Assembly (NCBI GenBank): GCA_003970805.2
Contig: CP051152.1
Location: 930,001 to 994,000 of the forward strand
DNA length: 64,000 bases
Reading direction: 5' to 3'
From: Undibacterium piscinae
GTDB lineage: Bacteria; Pseudomonadota; Gammaproteobacteria; Burkholderiales; Burkholderiaceae_D
In this document: positions 40,775 through 49,398 of the stretch, one piece after another
Position numbering within the stretch: the stretch's first letter is position 1
Layout: each line of letters opens with the position of its first letter
Notes under the pieces: model-generated
Databases searched by the model: none
What the model saw: only the letters and a program-made list of their open reading frames with translations
What the model was told of the DNA's origin: nothing
Translations under genes and position numbers: made by a program

Positions 40775-41799
40775 GGCACAGACATTCCCGCCAACTTAAG
40801 TAGTTCCGCAAAGTCGCTGGCCAGAGGGATTTCCCATTCGATCATTTCACCCGTCACAGGATGAATTAGCCCCAGCCTACGGGCCTGCAGCGCCTGCCTA
40901 TTGAAAAATCGTGCCAGATGCTGCTTTCCATATAGGGTATCGCCGACCAGCGGAAAACCTAATGATTGCATATGCACACGAATCTGGTGAGTTCGTCCGG
41001 TCTCGAGGTGACAAGCAACCAAAGTGACAGGAAAACGCTCCAACATACCCGTCGCCAATCTTTGGAAATGGGTAATCGCAGGCTTGGCTATCACGCTCTG
41101 AGATACCGCCATTTTCAATCTATCCTTGGAGTGGCGCGCCATCGCAGCATCAACTGTGCCGGATTGATTGGTTGTCCCCCACACCAAGGCTGCATATTCA
41201 CGCTTGACCGAACGCGCCTGCAATTGACGAACCAACTCTGTCTGCGCAATAAGCGTCTTGGCAACTACCATCAAGCCGGAAGTATCCTTATCCAAGCGAT
41301 GCACAATACCCGCACGCGGCACATTAGCCAAATTTGGCCGGTGAAACAGCAAACCATTCAACAAGGTTCCGGACCAGTTACCGGCGGCTGGATGAACCAC
41401 CAAACCAGCTGGCTTATTCACTACCAAAATCGCGTCATCTTCATAAACGATGTCAAGCGCAATGTCCTCGGCCTTATATGCGCCCTCATCCGGTGCAGCC
41501 TGCGGGTAAATGATGATATGCTCGTCCCCCAGCAGGGTCATTTTAGTCCGGCCTGTCTGACCATCGACAGTCACAAAACCAGCCTCTATCCATTGTTGAA
41601 TGCGACTTCTGGAGTATTGAGGAACAAGTTTAGGTAAAACCTTGTCCAATCGCTCGCCACAGATATCTGAATGCATTTTTAACTCTATTGCCTCAGCTTG
41701 AGGGAAAATATCATCTACTTCTTCTTGCCCGCGATTAAGGGCATCAAATTCAGAGTTTGACAAAATGATTGCTTCAGTTGGTATAACATTATTTGCCAT
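40771..41799 (-). CDS. rluD: 23S rRNA pseudouridine synthase RluD
   Basis: 342 residues. An S4 RNA-binding domain (about 50-115) and RsuA/RluD catalytic domain with HRLDKDTSG (catalytic Asp) and ETGRTHQIRVH are present. It modifies U1911, U1915 and U1917 in helix 69. An acidic N-terminal extension of about 40 residues precedes S4. It is divergent from bamD, the common proteobacterial arrangement. Confidence 0.94.
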   Translation of the reverse strand: MANNVIPTEAIILSNSEFDALNRGQEEVDDIFPQAEAIELKMHSDICGERLDKVLPKLVPQYSRSRIQQWIEAGFVTVDGQTGRTKMTLLGDEHIIIYPQAAPDEGAYKAEDIALDIVYEDDAILVVNKPAGLVVHPAAGNWSGTLLNGLLFHRPNLANVPRAGIVHRLDKDTSGLMVVAKTLIAQTELVRQLQARSVKREYAALVWGTTNQSGTVDAAMARHSKDRLKMAVSQSVIAKPAITHFQRLATGMLERFPVTLVACHLETGRTHQIRVHMQSLGFPLVGDTLYGKQHLARFFNRQALQARRLGLIHPVTGEMIEWEIPLASDFAELLKLAGMSVP

Positions 41800-41824
41800 C
41801 GGCTATAATCCGTAAATTGTTCTC

Positions 41825-42640
41825 ATGCACACGCAAAAAATTATGCAAATTAAATCTAAAAAATTGTTGGGTCTCATCTTCGCGTTAGCACTATCAGGTT
41901 GCAGTGCTTTTGGCGACAAGGTTGATGAGAGCAAAACATGGTCAGCTGCAAAATTATACGCTGAAGCTAAGGAGGAACTATCAAATGGTGCATACGATAG
42001 AGCTGTTCAGTACTTTGAAAGACTAGAGTCGCGCTTTCCATTCGGCCCATACGCACAACAAGCGCAGCTGGAAATTGCTTACGCGCACTACAAACAAGGC
42101 GATCAGGCGCTGGCATTAGCCGCCGTGGAACGTTTCATTAAACTGTATCCAAATCATGCCAACGTTGATTACATGTACTACCTGCGTGGAATGATTAACT
42201 TCAATGATCAGCTGGGCTTTTTAAACTTTCTTGCCAATCAAGATATTACTGAACGCGACCCAAAAGCCTCACGAGATGCCTTTGATGCGTTTAAGCAACT
42301 GGCAATTCAATTTCCAGACAGCAAATACACTCCGGATGCAATCCTTCGCATGAAATATCTGGTTAATGCATTAGCTCAGTATGACGTGCATGTCGCGAAA
42401 TATTATTTACGTCGCGCCGGTTACCTTGCGGCAGCAAACCGCGCCCAGTCTGCGGTAAAAGAATATCCAGATGCCCCAGCCGTCGAAGAGGCTTTATTCA
42501 TACTAATGAAGTCTTATGACGCAATGGGCATGATAGATTTACGTGACGATACAAATCGAGTGCTTGTAAAAAACTTCCCCGATAGTGCTTTTTTAAGTGG
42601 TACAGCTCGGGTAAAGAGCACGTGGTGGAAATTCTGGTAA
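41825..42640 (+). CDS. bamD: outer membrane assembly lipoprotein BamD
   Basis: 271 residues. A lipobox (LALSGCSAF) near residue 26 is followed by TPR helices (AYDRAVQYFERLESRFPFGPYA and others). It is part of the BAM complex that inserts beta-barrel proteins. An ATG six codons downstream (41843) is an equally plausible start. 25 bases separate it from divergent rluD. Confidence 0.93.
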   Translation: MHTQKIMQIKSKKLLGLIFALALSGCSAFGDKVDESKTWSAAKLYAEAKEELSNGAYDRAVQYFERLESRFPFGPYAQQAQLEIAYAHYKQGDQALALAAVERFIKLYPNHANVDYMYYLRGMINFNDQLGFLNFLANQDITERDPKASRDAFDAFKQLAIQFPDSKYTPDAILRMKYLVNALAQYDVHVAKYYLRRAGYLAAANRAQSAVKEYPDAPAVEEALFILMKSYDAMGMIDLRDDTNRVLVKNFPDSAFLSGTARVKSTWWKFW

Positions 42641-42654
42641 TAATTAAAATATGT

Positions 42655-42691
42655 ACTAGGAAGTAGCATTCATGTTCTGAAACTTCCTAGT
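42655..42691. terminator. hairpin between converging bamD and yaaA
   Basis: A perfect 10-bp stem actaggaagt/acttcctagt with a 17-base loop. On the minus side an atattttaatt tract follows, so it fits better as a yaaA terminator than for bamD. Confidence 0.55.
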
Positions 42692-42777
42692 CGTAAAGAG
42701 ATTCGCATCCTATATTTTCAGATCCTCAAACACAATACGTCCAAACTGAGCTTCCTCCAATGCGAGAAGAATTTCAA

Positions 42778-43554
42778 TTAGTCATCTTGCTTACGACGGA
42801 ATACCCATTTTTTTGAATCCGATTCCTCCTCGCAAAAGGCATATCCGTCCAGATTAAATGATTTTAGGTTTTCCGCCTCAGTCACATTATGCTCGGCGCA
42901 ATAACGCACCATTAGGCCACGCGCTCGCTTCGCATAAAAAGAAATAATTTTATATTTGCCGTTTTTAAAATCTTGAAAAATCGGCGTAATGACTGGCACG
43001 ACCAATAACTTCGGACTTACCACTTTAAAATATTCTTCAGAGGCCAAATTAACTAATGACTTACACTGCCTATTTGTCAGCTTTTCATTAAGAATATTGG
43101 TAATTTTATTGCCCCAAAAAGCATACAAATTTTTCCCGCGGATATTTTGCAATCGACTCCCCATCTCCAGTCGATATGCCTGCATCTGATCTAACGGCCG
43201 TAACAAGCCGTATAAACCAGACAAGATGCGTAAATGCTGCTGCAGGTAATTAAGTTGCTGAGCATTTAAACCATCAGCCGCGACACCGTCATAGACATCG
43301 CCATTAAATGCAAGAATAGCCTGTTTTGTTTTACTCTGACCTGGGTTTCGCTCCCAACTAGAAAATCGATCTACATTTAGTTTTGCAAGGCCTGGCGAAA
43401 TATCCATTAACTCAGAGAGTTGCACCGAACTCAACATTTTCGCAACTTCAACCAACTCAGCCGCATCATCGTTAAATAACGGTTGTGTAGAAATTTCAGT
43501 TACAGCGGGCGTTTCAAAATCAAGACTCTTGGCTGGCGATAATACAATGAGCAT
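42778..43554 (-). CDS. yaaA: YaaA-family peroxide stress protein (DUF328)
   Basis: 258 residues starting with the hallmark MLIVLSPAKSLDFE. It contains NGDVYDG, GLYGLLRPLD, NLASEEYFK and FYAKRARGLM. E. coli YaaA lowers free iron and DNA damage during peroxide stress and binds DNA. Single-gene unit. Confidence 0.93.
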   Translation of the reverse strand: MLIVLSPAKSLDFETPAVTEISTQPLFNDDAAELVEVAKMLSSVQLSELMDISPGLAKLNVDRFSSWERNPGQSKTKQAILAFNGDVYDGVAADGLNAQQLNYLQQHLRILSGLYGLLRPLDQMQAYRLEMGSRLQNIRGKNLYAFWGNKITNILNEKLTNRQCKSLVNLASEEYFKVVSPKLLVVPVITPIFQDFKNGKYKIISFYAKRARGLMVRYCAEHNVTEAENLKSFNLDGYAFCEEESDSKKWVFRRKQDD

Positions 43555-43663
43555 AATATTTTCTATTTAAAAACTGAACCTGAAGAAATCTATCATTTCT
43601 TCAAAAAGTACAAATTCTAATCCTTTTCGGCGAATGCCCTAGTCGTACATAGATAATCAAACG

Positions 43664-44095
43664 ATGACATCAAAAATAATTGTAATTGACACCAACGTCT
43701 GCCTTGACTTATTTGTTTTTCTTGACCCTCGATGGGAGAAACTCTCTAGCAACCTAAAAAACGGCAACATCAAGGCAATCACCAGGGAAGATTGTCGCAA
43801 CGAATGGCTGGCGGTTCTAAAATACCCCCATCTCCCAGTCAGACCAGAAACCATGGAACAAATCATAGCCACCTTCGATTCTTGCATTGAAGTGGTCGCC
43901 CCGGAGTTAAAAACTGTACCGCTGCCCCGCTGCAGCGATAAGGACGATCAAAAATTTTTAGAAATCGCACGCGACGCCAACGCCAACGCACTCATAACAA
44001 AAGATAAAGCCTTATTGAAATTAGCAAGAAAACTTCAGCAACTAGGGTATTACTCGATACAAACTCCGGAAAAATACATTTCTGCGCTTATTTAA
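43664..44095 (+). CDS. PIN-domain protein (COG1569-type)
   Basis: 143 residues. The PIN acidic residues are visible: Asp in VIDTNVCLDLF, Glu/Asp in REDCRNEWL, and Asp pair in CSDKDDQKFLEIA with ITKDKALL. PIN proteins are Mg-dependent RNases, many of them toxins. No antitoxin-sized gene flanks it (yaaA opposes it; 256 empty bases follow), so it is probably a solitary chromosomal member. Confidence 0.75.
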   Translation: MTSKIIVIDTNVCLDLFVFLDPRWEKLSSNLKNGNIKAITREDCRNEWLAVLKYPHLPVRPETMEQIIATFDSCIEVVAPELKTVPLPRCSDKDDQKFLEIARDANANALITKDKALLKLARKLQQLGYYSIQTPEKYISALI

Positions 44096-44351
44096 ATAAT
44101 TTTGCTTTGTTGTAAGTTAAGTTAAATAACAAAAGCCAAGTAATAAATGAGTGACAAAATTTATTGCTCAGAGTTATGCTTGTAACATTCAAGTCCTGTA
44201 GTATGATAAAAAGAATTATGGAGAAGCAAATCTAAGCGTTTTACTTAACCGACTTTAAGCTTAATTTGATCTTACCTATGCATTGCTTAACAAAAAATAC
44301 TTTTTATTAAGCTGAAAATACCAACACAGTGATTATGGAGGTTAACGGACT

Positions 44352-45098
44352 ATGACCGATTCAGTAGATGATCTGGATGCGCTATTTGAAGAAATGGCAA
44401 ATCAACGCGTTGAGACTCCCGCCGCAGCTACGACTCCGGAACAACCCACGGCTCCGATAGTAGAGGCGCCTACACAAGCCAAGCCTACATTACACAGCAC
44501 TGAAGATCAGTCTGCAAAACCCATGTTTGACCGCTTAGGTGGCGTGGTTAGAATGATGCATGAATCCATGCGCGAACTGGGATACGACAGGTCATTATCT
44601 GATGTGGCATCGCAAATTTCCGATGCGCAAGGACGACTGGAATACGTTGCCACATTAACAGAGAAAGCAGCAAATACCGTCCTCAACGCTACTGACCTGG
44701 GCCTGCCAGAGCAAGACGTCTTGGCAAAAAATGCCAAGGAGATTGATGCCCGCTGGGACTCTTTGTTTTCTGGAAAAATGAGTATTGCGGAGTTTAAATT
44801 ACTTGCGGCAGACTCAAAAACATTTGCAAACACCGTACTGGAATCAACTGACGCTGAAAAAGCGCGACTGCTCGAAATTATGATGGCCCAGGATTTCCAA
44901 GATCTTACTGGCCAGTTAATTAAGAAAGTCCTGATTATTACGTCTGCAGTAGAACGTGAACTTTTTCAAATTCTCTTGGACAATGCTCCTTTAGAGGCAA
45001 AAGAAAAAGCCATAGAATTAATGGAAGGCCCATCCGTTCCGAATGCTGCATTAGAGCAGGACGATGTAGATAATCTACTTGATAGTCTGGGGTTCTAA
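44352..45098 (+). CDS. cheZ: CheY-P phosphatase CheZ
   Basis: 248 residues. The catalytic helix motif AQDFQDLTGQLIKK and the C-terminal CheY-binding peptide DDVDNLLDSLGF are diagnostic. An Ala/Pro-rich stretch of about 30 residues follows the first 20. GGAGG lies upstream. The stop overlaps the cheA start (TAATG), so the two are translated together. No cheY is adjacent. Confidence 0.92.
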   Translation: MTDSVDDLDALFEEMANQRVETPAAATTPEQPTAPIVEAPTQAKPTLHSTEDQSAKPMFDRLGGVVRMMHESMRELGYDRSLSDVASQISDAQGRLEYVATLTEKAANTVLNATDLGLPEQDVLAKNAKEIDARWDSLFSGKMSIAEFKLLAADSKTFANTVLESTDAEKARLLEIMMAQDFQDLTGQLIKKVLIITSAVERELFQILLDNAPLEAKEKAIELMEGPSVPNAALEQDDVDNLLDSLGF

Positions 45099-46915
45099 TG
45101 GAAGACATGCTCAAAGAATTTGTCGTCGAAGCGCTGGACTTGGCGATCAATGTAGAAGAACACCTGCTATCTCTTGAGCGTAACCCAGGAGACATGAATA
45201 CCTTAAATGCAGTATTCAGGTCTTTTCATACGATCAAAGGTGGTGCCGGGTTTATGAATCTGACAGCGATGGTATCGGCCTGTCACTTAACAGAAAATCT
45301 ATTTGACGCACTGAGAACCGGACAATCCCCGGTCACCCCGATTGCGATCGAAGCGGCACTCGAAGCGAGCGGTTTTGTGGCAGATCAGCTCACAGCACTC
45401 TCAAATGGGACAGATCCGTCGCAACTATCGACCATGCCAAAATCACTAGAGCAATTGCTCAATGACGCAATCGAAGGCAAGGTCAATACTAGTAGCAAAG
45501 CAGTCGCAGCCAAAGTCACCGCTGCCCCAGTAGCAGACGCGAGCTCAACTGCCACTGCAGAAATGTCGGAAACCGGCGATATCGACTGGGAGGGCTATTA
45601 CCGCGCAGTCGTTCCAGACGGCACCTTACCAGATGCGGCAATTCCGACAATTGCGGCCATTGCAAACAAAGAAGAAAACGAAGCGGTTAAATCATCGCTC
45701 GCCAATGCCGAGATCAAGCAAAATGCACCGATCAAAGAAGAAAGTATACGGATTGATGCCGTTAAACTTGACGTTTTGCTAGAGGTTGCAGGCGAATCGG
45801 TACAAGCTGCAAATCAAGCTGCGGTACTTCTTGAAAAGCTCTCTCAATTTAAGTTTGATGGCGAGGCCGCACCTTTAATGTCCGCCCTCACAGAAACGCT
45901 CACCCGTGCCTCACGCTATTCGACCGAACTCCAACGGGCGACCCTGGCCACACGCATGCAGCCAGTAGGCCGTTTATTCCAAAAATTTCCGAGACTTATC
46001 CGGGAACTTGCCAAAGATCTTGGCAAAGACGTGGATCTCAATATTTCAGGTGCAGAAACCGAGGTTGATCGTGTCGTAGTCGATAGCCTTTACGATCCAC
46101 TGGTACACATGTTGCGCAACGCACTGGACCATGGCATTGAAACATCGGAAGAGCGTGCCAAAAGCAATAAGTCTCTGCGCGCCACCATTTCATTGAAGGC
46201 ATGGCAAGAAGCGAGCAGCGTAATGATTGAAGTCAGCGATGACGGCAAAGGAATGGATGCAAACCGATTGCGGGAAAAAGCGGTATCCAAGGGATTGATT
46301 AGCGTTCACGAAGCACAATCTGACGATGAGGCATTTCAATTAGTCTTTCTTCCCGGTTTTTCCACCAAAGAAGTCGCGTCAAGTGTATCTGGCCGCGGCG
46401 TCGGAATGGACGTAGTGAAAACTGCAGTCGAAAGACATCGTGGCGGCATCCGGATCTCTTCACGCCTAGGCTCCGGAACGACCTTCCTGATTCGTTTGCC
46501 GATTGAACTGTCGATCATTCCGACCATGCTGGTACGTACCGATGGTGCATCACTCGCACTTCCTATGTCTACAGTTCAGCGCGTCGTTGAATTGCCAGAA
46601 ACATTTGAAAGCGTTGGTGGCCACCCGGTCTTGCGTGACTTGGGTCGTCCTTTGCCGGTCAGATCTTTAGGCAGAGTACTCGGGTACGAGAAGAGTACGG
46701 AACGGGTCGGAATCGTAATAGCAGCGCCTAACCCTTATATCTTGTCGGTAGATGCGGTAGATGGTACTGCTGATCTGGTAATCAAACCATTGACCTGCAT
46801 CACAACACCTGGCATTACCGGCACCGCACGGTCTGCCGAAGGCGAACTTGTATTGGTCATTAGCCTGTCCTTCCTCCTTGATGGCTGTAGAGTGGCAGAA
46901 CGTCTTTCAGCTTAA
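45098..46915 (+). CDS. cheA: CheA-type chemotaxis histidine kinase without P2 domain
   Basis: 605 residues. P1/HPt carries the phospho-His in FRSFHTIKGGAGF (about residue 46). A variable linker (about 125-215, with DIDWEGYYRAVVPDG) stands where P2 would be. P3 dimerisation, P4 ATPase (NALDHGIE, DDGKGMD, GFSTKE, GRGVGMDVV) and a P5 CheW-like domain (about 470-600) follow. Without P2 the phosphotransfer partner would dock elsewhere. CheW, CheY and receptors are not in this window. Confidence 0.9.
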   Translation: MEDMLKEFVVEALDLAINVEEHLLSLERNPGDMNTLNAVFRSFHTIKGGAGFMNLTAMVSACHLTENLFDALRTGQSPVTPIAIEAALEASGFVADQLTALSNGTDPSQLSTMPKSLEQLLNDAIEGKVNTSSKAVAAKVTAAPVADASSTATAEMSETGDIDWEGYYRAVVPDGTLPDAAIPTIAAIANKEENEAVKSSLANAEIKQNAPIKEESIRIDAVKLDVLLEVAGESVQAANQAAVLLEKLSQFKFDGEAAPLMSALTETLTRASRYSTELQRATLATRMQPVGRLFQKFPRLIRELAKDLGKDVDLNISGAETEVDRVVVDSLYDPLVHMLRNALDHGIETSEERAKSNKSLRATISLKAWQEASSVMIEVSDDGKGMDANRLREKAVSKGLISVHEAQSDDEAFQLVFLPGFSTKEVASSVSGRGVGMDVVKTAVERHRGGIRISSRLGSGTTFLIRLPIELSIIPTMLVRTDGASLALPMSTVQRVVELPETFESVGGHPVLRDLGRPLPVRSLGRVLGYEKSTERVGIVIAAPNPYILSVDAVDGTADLVIKPLTCITTPGITGTARSAEGELVLVISLSFLLDGCRVAERLSA

Positions 46916-46923
46916 AAAATCAA

Positions 46924-46970
46924 ACCGCATTCTTCGTTCAAGCATTACCTCTTAGAATGAAGAATGCGGT
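46924..46970 (+). terminator. hairpin after cheA
   Basis: A perfect 12-bp stem, accgcattcttc (46924-46935) with gaagaatgcggt (46959-46970). No T-run follows. Just beyond, 46983-47003 (actcccctcaattctgtc and on) resembles the left end of the 80-bp elements without a right end. Confidence 0.5.
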
Positions 46971-47207
46971 CATTAAGCGCACTCCCCTCAATTCTGTCAA
47001 AATGATTGCTTGACTCGATACTTCAAGCTTAGAAATTCACTGTGCTCCATTAGCTTAAGCGATCTTAAACTGGATATTTGGTAACTTACAAATATTTAAC
47101 CCTTTGAAACTTTAACTTCAAATCAAAAGTTGGAAGGGGTAAGCATAGGAAAATCGCCCCGCCCGCACACCAAAAACTTCCATATTGCCAATAAAAACCA
47201 AACCGCC

Positions 47208-47603
47208 ATGAAAAAAATTAAGAAGACTGATGCTGAATGGAGATCAAAACTAGAGCCTCTGCAGTATGAAGTCGCACGACAGGCCTCTACAGAACGTGCG
47301 TTTACAGGGAAGTTCTGGGATCATCACGAGCATGGTATCTATACCTGCGTGTGTTGCGATACGCCTCTGTTTGAGTCTGATGCCAAGTTTGACTCAGGAT
47401 GCGGCTGGCCAAGTTATTTCAAGTCTATTGATCCCGCCAATGTAACGGAAAAAATAGATAGAACCCACGGCATGACGCGCACTGAAATTTTGTGTAATAT
47501 CTGCGACGCTCACTTGGGACACGTTTTCCCGGATGGACCACCTCCCACAGGACTTCGTTATTGCATTAACTCGGCATCACTGAAATTTGAACCTAAAGTA
47601 TAA
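47208..47603 (+). CDS. msrB: peptide methionine-R-sulfoxide reductase
   Basis: 131 residues from ATG 47208. Two CxxC zinc pairs (CVCC, CNIC), the GWPSYFK stretch, [14 protein letters not shown] and the catalytic Cys in RYCINSASL are present. It repairs oxidised methionine. A TTG 26 codons upstream is possible, but the MsrB fold begins at the chosen ATG. yciB follows two bases after the stop. Confidence 0.92.
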   Translation: MKKIKKTDAEWRSKLEPLQYEVARQASTERAFTGKFWDHHEHGIYTCVCCDTPLFESDAKFDSGCGWPSYFKSIDPANVTEKIDRTHGMTRTEILCNICDAHLGHVFPDGPPPTGLRYCINSASLKFEPKV

Positions 47604-47605
47604 AT

Positions 47606-48224
47606 ATGAAATTTTTGTTTGACGTTTTCCCCGTTCTGCTTTTTTTTATCACTTACAAATGGGGCGAAAGCAATAGTAGCGCCGCTCAGCAATTTGCCAC
47701 CAATTACCTTTCAAATTTGGTTTCCGGAGGTGCGCCAAGCCTAGAACAGTCGCCCATTCTATTGGCGACAGCAGTAACCATTCTGGCATCTATCGCGCAG
47801 ATTTCCTATCTTCTCCTAAGAAGAAAAAAAGTGGAGGCGATGCTATGGATTTCTTTCATTATTGTCACTTTGTTTGGAAGCGCAACCATTTATTTCCATA
47901 GTGAAACATTCATTAAGTGGAAACCCACGGTTATTTATGGATGCTACGCCGCCTCATTCCTACTCGGGCAATTCCTGTTCAAAAAAAAATCTCCTGAAAG
48001 CTGCAATGGGTTCCCAGTTGACTATGCCTGATCCTGTATGGGCAAAGTTAAGCCTTATCTGGGTTGCCTATTTCATTGCCATGGCTCTGGTAAATTTATA
48101 TGTGGCGTTTAACTTCCCGACCACGACCTGGGTCAGTTTTAAACTCTATTCAATTGCCACTCTGCCCGCATTTATTATTGCGCAGAGCGTTTTTCTATCA
48201 AAATATATTGAGGAGTCAGCATGA
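47606..48224 (+). CDS. yciB: septation protein A family (YciB), frame broken by a homopolymer
   Basis: Five membrane helices typical of YciB/IspZ (start MKFLFDVFPVLLFF, end KYIEESA). A run of nine A (47981-47989) shifts the frame at about two thirds. With eight A the reading FLFKKNLLKAAMG joins both parts into about 205 residues, the family length. It affects envelope maintenance and cell division. Its natural stop overlaps the bolA start. Confidence 0.88.
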
Positions 48225-48496
48225 CCGATCGTTTCAATCGAATTCTCAATCGACTCAATGAAACTTTACAGCCACAAAGCTGTCTACTTCAAGACGATTC
48301 TGCATTGCATGCAGGCCATGCCGGAGCTGCAGGCGGTGCGGGTCATTACAGTTTAAAAATCGTTTCCGAACAATTTGATGGTCTAAATCGCATTTCCAGA
48401 CATCGACTAGTGTATGATGCCGTTGGCGATATGATGCACACAGAAATACATGCACTTGTGATCATTGCACTGGCTCCTTCAGAGATGCCGGCCTAA
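48221..48496 (+). CDS. bolA: BolA family protein
   Basis: 91 residues with the BolA fold: HYSLKIVSEQFDG and HRLVYDAVGDMMHTEIHALVI. BolA proteins pair with monothiol glutaredoxins in Fe-S handling. It overlaps the corrected end of yciB by four bases (ATGA), so msrB-yciB-bolA is one tight operon. Confidence 0.9.
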   Translation: MTDRFNRILNRLNETLQPQSCLLQDDSALHAGHAGAAGGAGHYSLKIVSEQFDGLNRISRHRLVYDAVGDMMHTEIHALVIIALAPSEMPA

Positions 48497-48536
48497 CCAC
48501 TTGTTTTTACTTACTTTGTTATTTTAGGAACAGATA

Positions 48537-49310
48537 ATGACTTTTAAACCTGCTCATTTGCTGGTAGTACTTCTCGCAACTGCAATCCCTGCCATGGCGC
48601 AGAATTTAGCCATGGTGAATGGCAAAGCAATTCCGTCAAGCAAGGTGGAATTAATCGTTAAGCAAGCTAAAGCACAAGGCCAGCAAGACACGCCACAGTT
48701 GCGCGCACAGATCAAAGAACGCCTGATAGGCATGGAAGTTCTGTTGCAAGAAGCTGAAAAAACTGGTGCAGCCGCCAATCCAGATGTGAAGACACAACTG
48801 GAAGTGGCCCGTCAGCAGATCCTGATTCAAGCTTTGATGCGCGATTACGTGGCAAAAAACCCTGTGTCTGACGCCGACATTACTGCTGAATATAATAAGG
48901 CAAAAGCTCAAGCTGGCGACAAGGAATATCACGCTTTCCATATTTTGGTCGAAAAAGAAGATGAAGCAAAAGCCATCATCTCTAAGCTGAAAGGCGGCGC
49001 AAAATTTGAAGAGTTGGCAAAGCAATCCAAAGATACCGGCTCTGCAGCAAAAGGCGGAGATCTGGACTGGGCATCCCCAGCCACATTCGTCAAGCCATTC
49101 TCTGACGCACTGGTGGCCTTGCAAAAGGGTCAGTTCACAGAAACACCGGTAAAGACAGAATTTGGCTTTCACATCATCAAACTTGATGATGTTCGCACTT
49201 CAAAATTCCCTACACTTGAAGAAGTGAAGCAACAAATTGTTGAAGGCTTGCAACAGCAAAAACTCCAAGCCTATCAACAGTCTCTGATGAAGAAAGCGAA
49301 GATTCAATAA
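48537..49310 (+). CDS. periplasmic parvulin-type peptidyl-prolyl isomerase
   Basis: 257 residues. A signal peptide (cleavage after AMA, about residue 21) is followed by a SurA_N-like helical part and a rotamase domain (about 130-225: YHAFHILVEKEDEA, GGDLDWASPATFVKPF, TEFGFHIIKLDD). It helps fold exported proteins. 40 bases after bolA, probably the same operon, ended by a strong terminator. Confidence 0.9.
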   Translation: MTFKPAHLLVVLLATAIPAMAQNLAMVNGKAIPSSKVELIVKQAKAQGQQDTPQLRAQIKERLIGMEVLLQEAEKTGAAANPDVKTQLEVARQQILIQALMRDYVAKNPVSDADITAEYNKAKAQAGDKEYHAFHILVEKEDEAKAIISKLKGGAKFEELAKQSKDTGSAAKGGDLDWASPATFVKPFSDALVALQKGQFTETPVKTEFGFHIIKLDDVRTSKFPTLEEVKQQIVEGLQQQKLQAYQQSLMKKAKIQ

Positions 49311-49328
49311 TTTTGAATCTAGCTACAT

Positions 49329-49357
49329 AAAAAAAGACGCCATTGGCGTCTTTTTTT
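49329..49357. terminator. bidirectional terminator after the parvulin gene
   Basis: Stem aaagacgcca/tggcgtcttt with flanking A7 and T7 runs. It serves the plus-strand operon and the J-domain cassette coming from the other side. Confidence 0.9.
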
Positions 49358-49398
49358 ATGTTCCGCAAGGGAAGAATACATGCGCCTAAACCTGCACA

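Noticed and set aside
42692..42777. Short minus-strand reading past the yaaA stop (about 23 codons ending FEDLKI)
   Set aside because: It looks protein-like but has no start, and it could not be tied to yaaA by a single indel or to a known family.
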